From Thermocatellispora tengchongensis (GTDB lineage: Bacteria; Actinomycetota; Actinomycetes; Streptosporangiales; Streptosporangiaceae): DNA of 64,000 nucleotides. The notes beneath the pieces were generated by a model, which was given only the letters and a program-made list of their open reading frames with translations, did no database searches and was not told the origin of the DNA. The stretch covers positions 496,001-560,000 of the forward strand of contig NZ_JACHGN010000006.1 of the NCBI RefSeq assembly GCF_014202315.1, given 5' to 3'. Shown in pieces: positions 58,428 to 64,000 of this stretch. Within the stretch, counting starts at the first letter, position 1. The number at the start of each line of letters is the position of its first letter. Made by a program: the position numbers and the translations under genes.

Positions 58428-59363
58428 ATGTCCGTCACGCACCGGATGCCGCGGCGCGGCGCGTTGCGCAGGGATCGCTTCCTGCTCTGGCTCGGCCTGC
58501 CGGGCCTGGCGGTGATCGTGCTGTTCCACTACGTGCCGCTGCTCGGCAACGTCATCGCGTTCAAGGACTACCAGCCCTTCATCGGCATCCTGGAATCGCC
58601 GTGGGTGGGGCTGGAGAACTTCCGGGTGATCTTCAACGGCGACCCGGACTTCCTCAACGCGCTGGCCAACACGCTGATCATCTCCTTCATCCAGGTCGTG
58701 CTGGTGTTCCCGGTGCCGATCGCGCTGGCGCTGCTGCTGAACTCGCTGCTGTCGGAACGGCTCAAGCGCGCCGTGCAGTCGGTGCTCTACCTGCCGCACT
58801 TCATGTCCTGGGTGATCGTCGTGGCCGTCTTCCAGCAGATGCTCGGCAACGCGGGCCTGCTCAACACCTGGCTGCGGGCCCGCGGGCTGGAGGGCTTCCA
58901 GATCATCGGCGATCCGTCGCTGTTCAAGGCGCTGATCACCTCACAGGTGATCTGGAAGGACGCCGGGTGGGGCACGATCCTCTTCCTGGCCGCCCTCTCG
59001 CGGGTGGACCTGCACCTGTACGAGGCCGCCGCCGTGGACGGCGCCTCGCGCGGGCGGCAACTGTGGCACATCACCCTGCCCGGCATCAGGGGCGTCATCG
59101 TGCTGCTGCTCATACTCAAGCTGGGCGACGTGCTCACCGTCGGCTTCGAGCAGATCATCCTCCAGCAGCGGGCCGTCGGCCTGGAAGCCTCTGAGGTCCT
59201 GGACACCTACGTCTACACCAACGGCGTCCTGGGCGGGAACTGGGGCGTCTCCGCCGCGGTGGGCCTGGTCAAGGGTCTCGTGGGGGTGGCCATGGTGCTC
59301 GGCGCCAACAAGATCGCGCACATGCTCGGGGAGCGCGGTGTGTACTCCAAGGAGGCTCGATGA
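58428..59363 (+). CDS. Sugar ABC transporter permease, LplB type (importer 2)
   Basis: 311 residues; the second ATG is chosen for the GGAGGG upstream. Six membrane helices, EAA loop AAAVDGASRGRQLWHITLPG, C-terminal MLGERGVYSKEAR. It pairs with the next gene product, resembles the importer 1 permease at 40235 throughout, and overlaps the next gene by ATGA. Confidence 0.93.
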   Translation: MSVTHRMPRRGALRRDRFLLWLGLPGLAVIVLFHYVPLLGNVIAFKDYQPFIGILESPWVGLENFRVIFNGDPDFLNALANTLIISFIQVVLVFPVPIALALLLNSLLSERLKRAVQSVLYLPHFMSWVIVVAVFQQMLGNAGLLNTWLRARGLEGFQIIGDPSLFKALITSQVIWKDAGWGTILFLAALSRVDLHLYEAAAVDGASRGRQLWHITLPGIRGVIVLLLILKLGDVLTVGFEQIILQQRAVGLEASEVLDTYVYTNGVLGGNWGVSAAVGLVKGLVGVAMVLGANKIAHMLGERGVYSKEAR

Positions 59364-60283
59364 GCATCATCCTCGCTGCCGGGCGGCGATCCCGCCGCGC
59401 CGCCGTCACCGGTATCGTCCCGCCCTCGCTGCCGGTACGCGCGCTCAAGGGCGTGGTGCTGCTCGTGTGCTGCGCCGTCGTGATCCTGCCCTTCATGTCG
59501 GTGATCTCCACGAGCCTGGCCGGCCAGCAGGAGATCAGCGAGGCGGGCGGCCTGGTGCTCTGGCCGCGGCAGCCCAGCCTGGACGCCTACCGCGCCATCT
59601 TCGCCGGGGGAGTGGTCACCCGGGCGCTGCTGGTCTCGATCGGGATCACCGTCGTCGGCTCGCTGCTGTCGCTCACGGCCACGGCCTGCCTGGCCTACTC
59701 GCTGTCCCGGCCCGGCAGCTTCGCCCACCGGCCGCTGCTGCTGACGGTGCTCTTCACGCTGCTCTTCTCGCCGGGCATCATCCCGAGCTACCTGATCGTC
59801 AAGCAGCTCGGCCTGCTCGACTCCTACTGGTCGCTGATCCTGCCCGTGCTGGTGAACGGCTTCAACGTCGTCGTCATGCGGGCGTTCTTCATGGACCTGC
59901 CGCGGGAGCTGATCGACTCGGCCCGCATCGACGGCGCCGGGGAGCTGCAGATCATGCTCAGGGTCGTGGTGCCCCTGTCCAAGGCGGTGCTCGCGGTCGT
60001 CGGCCTGTTCTACGCCGTCGCCTACTGGAACAGCTTCTTCACCGCGATGCTCTACATCAACGACACCAGCAAGTGGCCGTTGCAGCTCGTGCTGCGGACC
60101 TACGTGGTGGACAACGCCGCGCTCGGAGCCGACCAGCTCAACCTCGCCGCCGAGCTGCCTCCGCCGCAGCAGGCCCTCCAGATGGCCATCCTCGTCGTCA
60201 GCCTCGTGCCGATCCTGCTCGTGTACCCCTTCCTGCAGCGTCACTTCGCCAAGGGCGTGCTCCTCGGGGCGGTGAAGGGGTGA
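59360..60283 (+). CDS. Sugar ABC transporter permease, LplC/MalG type (importer 2)
   Basis: 307 residues, six membrane helices, EAA loop SARIDGAGELQIMLRVVVPL and the C-terminus RHFAKGVLLGAVKG. The stop overlaps the GTG of the dehydrogenase gene (GTGA). As in importer 1, no ATPase gene is linked, so a shared MsiK-like ATPase encoded elsewhere is likely. Confidence 0.93.
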   Translation: MSIILAAGRRSRRAAVTGIVPPSLPVRALKGVVLLVCCAVVILPFMSVISTSLAGQQEISEAGGLVLWPRQPSLDAYRAIFAGGVVTRALLVSIGITVVGSLLSLTATACLAYSLSRPGSFAHRPLLLTVLFTLLFSPGIIPSYLIVKQLGLLDSYWSLILPVLVNGFNVVVMRAFFMDLPRELIDSARIDGAGELQIMLRVVVPLSKAVLAVVGLFYAVAYWNSFFTAMLYINDTSKWPLQLVLRTYVVDNAALGADQLNLAAELPPPQQALQMAILVVSLVPILLVYPFLQRHFAKGVLLGAVKG

Positions 60284-61218
60284 AGACGTTCCTCGCCATG
60301 AACGAGGTGACCGTGCGCCGCCTCTTCGACGAGCGTTCCTACGCCACCCTGCGCTCGCTGACCACCCTGGTCGCGACTCCCGGCGAGGCCGAGATCATGA
60401 TCACCACGTGGGGCAGCCCGCCCGTGGACGTGGCCGCGGCCCCGCGGGTCCGCGCCGTCTTCCACGGCGCCGGCTCGATCCGCGGCCTGATATCCGACGC
60501 CTGCTGGGACCGCGGCATCGTCGTCGTGTCCGCCGCCGCGGCCAACGCCGTACCCGTCGCGGAGTTCACCCTCGCGTCGATCGTGTACGCGGGCAAGCGC
60601 ATCCCCTGGTACACCCGCACGTACGCCGCCTGTCCCGGCCGGGCGTGGGAAGGCCGCGTCCATGTGCCCTCGGCCTCCAACCACCGCCGCGTCGTCGGGC
60701 TCGTCGGCCTGTCGCGGGTAGGGGCCCGGGTCCTGGAACTGCTGCGCCCCTTCGACTTCGAGGTGCTCGTCGCCGATCCCTATGCCGTCCCCGCTCCCGG
60801 CTTCACCCTGGCCGGCCTGGACGAGCTGCTACGGCGCAGCGACATCGTCTCCCTCCACGCCCCGCTGCTGCCCGAGACCCGGCACATGATCGACGCCCGT
60901 CGTCTCGCCCTGATGCCCGACGGCGCCACCCTCATCAACACCGCCCGCGGCGGGCTGGTGGACACCGACGCCCTCGTACGCGAGCTGGTCACCGGTCGCC
61001 TCCACGCCATCCTCGACGTCACCGACCCGGAGCCGCTCCCGCCGGACTCGCCGCTGTTCGGGCTGCCCAACGTCCAGCTCACGCCGCACATCAGCGGATC
61101 GCTCGGCACCGAGACCCAGCGCCTCGGGGCTCTCGTCGTCGCCGAGCTGAAGCGCTATCTCACCGGGCGGCCGCTGCTGCATCAGGTGCGGCGGGAGGAT
61201 CTCGGCAGGCTCGCCTGA
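60280..61218 (+). CDS. D-isomer-specific 2-hydroxyacid dehydrogenase
   Basis: 312 residues from a GTG with GAAGG upstream. The NAD-binding motif GLVGLSRVGARVLE is near 139-152. The catalytic Arg (NTARGG), Glu (DVTDPEPL) and His (LTPHISGS) are all present. The last gene of the importer 2 operon, it probably reduces or oxidises a 2-keto/hydroxy acid derived from the uronic acid. Substrate not evident. Confidence 0.88.
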   Translation: MKTFLAMNEVTVRRLFDERSYATLRSLTTLVATPGEAEIMITTWGSPPVDVAAAPRVRAVFHGAGSIRGLISDACWDRGIVVVSAAAANAVPVAEFTLASIVYAGKRIPWYTRTYAACPGRAWEGRVHVPSASNHRRVVGLVGLSRVGARVLELLRPFDFEVLVADPYAVPAPGFTLAGLDELLRRSDIVSLHAPLLPETRHMIDARRLALMPDGATLINTARGGLVDTDALVRELVTGRLHAILDVTDPEPLPPDSPLFGLPNVQLTPHISGSLGTETQRLGALVVAELKRYLTGRPLLHQVRREDLGRLA

Positions 61219-61235
61219 CCGGGAGCGCGATCCGG

Positions 61236-61589
61236 TCAGCCGTCCAGTCGCACGGTCACGGTGACGCGGCCTCTGTCATCACGCCGGGCGACGGCGTGCC
61301 CCGCGTGATGGGCTCCGCCCAGCTCCAGCGAGATCGGGCCACCGGCGCCGGTGAAGTTGCGCCACCACTTCTTGACGTCGGGCAGGGCGACGGGGATCCG
61401 GACGATGTCGCCCTCGCGCTGGTAGGCGACAGGGGTGCTGAAGGTCCGTCCTGACCGCCGGCCCGTGTAGGTGATGACGGTGAGGTGCCGGCTGACCAAC
61501 CGGCCCCACCGGGGAGAGGAGCGCAGAGCCACCATCCAGGAGTTGAACCCACCGACCACGCGCTTCGTCAACGCTACACCGAGACCCAT
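61236..61589 (-). CDS. Deazaflavin-dependent nitroreductase-family protein (DDN-like)
   Basis: 117 residues, ATG with AGGGAGG upstream. HLTVITYTGRRSGRTFSTPV and DIVRIPVALPDVKKWWRNF match the split-barrel F420-dependent nitroreductase/DDN family common in actinomycetes. It may use F420H2 to reduce quinones or other small molecules. Convergent with the dehydrogenase gene and unrelated to the sugar island. Confidence 0.8.
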   Translation of the reverse strand: MGLGVALTKRVVGGFNSWMVALRSSPRWGRLVSRHLTVITYTGRRSGRTFSTPVAYQREGDIVRIPVALPDVKKWWRNFTGAGGPISLELGGAHHAGHAVARRDDRGRVTVTVRLDG

Positions 61590-61658
61590 ACGCCCTCCCT
61601 GACGTCATTTCCTCCGGCCGGGACCACACTAACCGGGTAAGTGGAGAGGGCCGTCCGG

Positions 61659-63752
61659 TTATTCGGAAGTGAGAAGTTCGGGTGACGAGATGTCTCGGAT
61701 GGGAGGCGGCGCGCGGCGGACGTCAGGGGCGGCGGTGCGATCGTCGGGCGGGGTGAGCCGGCCCGGAGGCAGTGGGATGACCGCTTCTACCACTGTGCCG
61801 CCCTGCTCGCCCGGCGCGATCAGGCAGGTGCCGCCCAGTTCGGCCGCCCGCTCGCGCATCGACGTCAGGCCGGCGCCCAGGACGGGGCGCTCCGGCAGGC
61901 CGGTTCCGTCGTCCGCGATCCGGACCCGCACCCGCTCGGCGTCGCCGCTCAGCTCCACCGTGATCCTGCTCGCTCCGGCGTGGCGCCGGGCGTTCGTCAC
62001 GGCCTCCTGCACGATGCGGTACGCGGCGGTCTCGATCGCGGGTGGCAGAGCGGTCAGGTCGCCCGTGGCGCGCACGTCGGCGGGTGGTCCCGCCTCGGCC
62101 GCCAGCGACCGTACCGCCGCCTCCAGGCGCAGCTCCTTCAGGCCCGGCGGGTGCAGGTCGTAGACCAGGGCGCGGATCTCGGCGGTGACGCTGTTCATGC
62201 TCAGGCGCAGGTCCGTCAGCAGGCGGTAGGCGTGCTCCGGCGAGTCGTCCAGCGAGCGGCGGGCGGCGTCCAGGGACATGGCCATCGCGGTGAGCGCCGT
62301 GCCCAGGCCGTCGTGCAGATCGCGGTGCAGGCGGCGGCGCTCCTCGTCGCGCGCCACGGCCGCGCGCTCCCGATGGTGTCGCAGGTCCTCGGCCAGCCTG
62401 ACCGCATGGGCCACGTCGGCCACGATCGGGACCAGGACGGCGAGCATCCGGCGCTCGTACGCGGGCGGGAAACGCCGCCGTCCGGGCGCGCCGATCAACA
62501 GCGTGCCGACCTGTTCGCCATGCCAGACCAGGGGGATCTCACGCGGCGACGGGCCGAGTTCCCCGCAGGCCACCTGCCTGCCCGCCGTCACCGTGGCGCC
62601 GGTGACCGCCAGTCCGTTCATCACGGCCTGCACGGCGGCGGCCAGGGCCTCGGCCGGGCCGGCCCGCTGGATCTGTCGTTGCAGCGCCCGCGCGTGCGTG
62701 CGCGGGTCGCCGCTGCGGCCGTACAGCATGCGGTCGAGACCGCGCTGCAACGTGGCGTGCACCGGGCGGAAGGCCAGCCCGGCGAGGATGCCCGCGACCG
62801 CGGCGACCACCTCGCCCCGCCCGGAGAGCACGACGCCGGTCAGCGCGCTCGCGGGGAGGTACGCCACGGCGACGAACCCCAGCAGCGCCGCGCCGAGCAC
62901 GGCCCGGCTGACCAGGGTGTCGATCGCGTACAGGCGGTAGCGCAGCACCGCGACCGCGATCGCGACGGGCACGGCCGCCTCGCTCAGCACGGTCGGCCAC
63001 AGGTGGCCGGACTCGTAGGTGGGCACGGCCCCGATGGCCATGGCGAGCAGCAGCCAGCCGATCTGGCGGCGTACGTCCGGGCCGGAGTACCGGAATCGGA
63101 TGAGCAACGGCACCAGGCTCAGCCACGGCAGCACGACGTTGACCTGGCGCATCACGTCGAGCACCACCGCCAGCGCGGGGCCGGGCTCCAGCACGGCCCA
63201 AGGCGGCGGCCCCATCCCGCCGGACGGCACCGGGGCCAGGGTCAGCACCACGATCTGCCCCAGGCACCACACGGCGAGGGCGAGGCACACCCATCGCCAG
63301 CGCGATCGCCGCAGGGATACGTCCGGGTACAGCAGCGGGATGAGCAGCCAGAGCAGATAGCCGGCGGTCCGGCTCACCACCCCACCGGTCGTGACCGCCT
63401 GGAGCGCCCACGGCGGATCGCCGGCGAGCTCGACCAATCCGGCCAGCGAGCCCATCAGCCAGCGCAGCGCGGAGCAGGCGCCGAAGGCGAGCAGCAGCCA
63501 GGCCACGAGCAGCCGCGGCCGGCGGAACACGATCAGCATGCCCAGCAACGCGCACAGACCAGGGGCCAGCAACTCCGCCCCGCCGTACCCGGCAGGCCGC
63601 ACCTCCGGTGGCAGGTTCACCGCCACCAGCACGTACGCGGCCATCACAAGGTAGGCGAACACGCAGCCGGCGGCGGCGGCGATCCGCGCGGTGCGCGCGG
63701 ACAAGCGCCGGGCAGAATGCTCGGTAGCCCGCCTGGTGTCCTGCCGCGCCAT
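61659..63752 (-). CDS. Large membrane sensor histidine kinase
   Basis: 697 residues. About nine membrane helices cover residues 20-310, followed by a GAF-like segment (about 345-455), HisKA_3 with its phospho-acceptor His in LHRDLHDGLGTALT (about 478) and HATPase with N-box QEAVTNARRH and GAGLTSMRERAAELGG. No response regulator gene is adjacent within the window, so it is an orphan here unless its partner lies beyond the right end. A 17-bp palindrome lies just upstream of its start. Confidence 0.9.
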   Translation of the reverse strand: MARQDTRRATEHSARRLSARTARIAAAAGCVFAYLVMAAYVLVAVNLPPEVRPAGYGGAELLAPGLCALLGMLIVFRRPRLLVAWLLLAFGACSALRWLMGSLAGLVELAGDPPWALQAVTTGGVVSRTAGYLLWLLIPLLYPDVSLRRSRWRWVCLALAVWCLGQIVVLTLAPVPSGGMGPPPWAVLEPGPALAVVLDVMRQVNVVLPWLSLVPLLIRFRYSGPDVRRQIGWLLLAMAIGAVPTYESGHLWPTVLSEAAVPVAIAVAVLRYRLYAIDTLVSRAVLGAALLGFVAVAYLPASALTGVVLSGRGEVVAAVAGILAGLAFRPVHATLQRGLDRMLYGRSGDPRTHARALQRQIQRAGPAEALAAAVQAVMNGLAVTGATVTAGRQVACGELGPSPREIPLVWHGEQVGTLLIGAPGRRRFPPAYERRMLAVLVPIVADVAHAVRLAEDLRHHRERAAVARDEERRRLHRDLHDGLGTALTAMAMSLDAARRSLDDSPEHAYRLLTDLRLSMNSVTAEIRALVYDLHPPGLKELRLEAAVRSLAAEAGPPADVRATGDLTALPPAIETAAYRIVQEAVTNARRHAGASRITVELSGDAERVRVRIADDGTGLPERPVLGAGLTSMRERAAELGGTCLIAPGEQGGTVVEAVIPLPPGRLTPPDDRTAAPDVRRAPPPIRDISSPELLTSE

Positions 63753-63761
63753 CTGTGTCCC

Positions 63762-63778
63762 GCCCTTCGTCGAAGGGC
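63762..63778. promoter_or_regulatory. Operator-like palindrome upstream of the sensor kinase gene
   Basis: GCCCTTCG-T-CGAAGGGC, perfect 8-bp arms, about 10 bp before the start codon at 63752. It could be an operator or an mRNA hairpin next to the ribosome site. Confidence 0.45.
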
Positions 63779-63884
63779 ATACTGGCCACCTGCGGCCATG
63801 CCGGCAACACGGCCCCCCGGCCGTCCGGCGGGTTCGGGGGCGGTCCCGCGTCCGCTGACGGCCGGCGACGGCTCAAGCGGCGAC

Positions 63885-64000
63885 TCATTCACTCGCCGCC
63901 GGGGTCAGGGAGATGTTCCAGTAGCCGGCGTAGCGGCCGCCGCGGCGCAGCAGGTCGTCGTGGCCGCCTTCCTCCACGATCCGGCCGCCGTCCAGGAAGA
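63885..64000 (-). CDS. ABC transporter ATP-binding domain, C-terminal end (partial)
   Basis: The last 37 codons are present: FLDGGRIVEEGGHDDLLRR, then GGRYAGYWNISLTPAASE and a stop. This is the usual end of a fused permease-ATPase exporter or other ABC ATPase (the DGGRIVEEGGHDDLL stretch follows the H-loop). The rest lies beyond the window. Confidence 0.85.
   Translation of the reverse strand, partial: FLDGGRIVEEGGHDDLLRRGGRYAGYWNISLTPAASE

Overview
The window is high-GC DNA throughout, with strong G/C bias at third codon positions, many GTG starts and many ATGA/GTGA stop-start overlaps. Several start codons sit 6-7 nt behind a TANNNT box and look leaderless. Together with SpoIIE-type phosphatases, NarL-type two-component pairs, ECF41 and ECF42 sigma factors, a DUF6223 protein and an MXAN_6230/SCO0854-type protein, this points to a filamentous actinomycete. 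Streptosporangiaceae or a relative is my guess, made from gene content only. No rRNA, intact tRNA, CRISPR array or intact insertion sequence was seen.

Left part (1-25.4 kb) is regulatory and transport DNA. It starts with a partial TetR gene and an exported protein with two operator-like palindromes between them. A TetR regulator facing a Gfo/Idh/MocA oxidoreductase-epimerase pair follows, then a two-subunit ABC exporter facing a MerR regulator. Next is an ECF42 sigma module: YCII/DGPF protein, DUF998 membrane protein, a frameshifted DUF1801 gene, and a sigma factor fused to a degenerate tyrosine-recombinase-like domain. Three histidine kinase/response regulator pairs follow, one facing a two-gene ABC-2 transporter. 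A GT39-type and a dolichol-phosphate-mannose-synthase-type glycosyltransferase come next, then a scar of two decayed genes (hydrolase and AraC), folD with a small upstream ORF, an alpha/beta hydrolase, and an ECF41 sigma gene with a matching promoter.

Middle part (25.6-37.4 kb) holds three large GAF/PP2C signalling proteins. Two are paralogues, each preceded by a small leaderless ORF starting Met-Gly. The third has a degenerate phosphatase domain and an intact HATPase. A non-coding stretch with a tRNA T-arm-like hairpin and direct repeats follows, then an MXAN_6230-type protein and small genes.

Right part (37.5-61.2 kb) is a polysaccharide-uptake and degradation island. It starts at the remnants of a carbohydrate-binding module and of a sugar permease. 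It has five transcription units: an importer (two permeases and a lipoprotein); an AraC regulator; RraA-SDR-GH88/105-heparinase II/III; GntR/LacI-hybrid regulator-GH38-PL8; and ADP-ribosylglycohydrolase-lipoprotein-secreted GH5-two permeases-2-hydroxyacid dehydrogenase. GH5, PL8, GH88/105 and GH38 together match the bond types of xanthan or a similar glucan carrying mannose-glucuronate side chains. The importers have no ATPase gene here. The lyases and most hydrolases lack signal peptides, so side-chain removal is probably cytoplasmic after uptake. A large sensor kinase and the end of an ABC transporter gene close the window.
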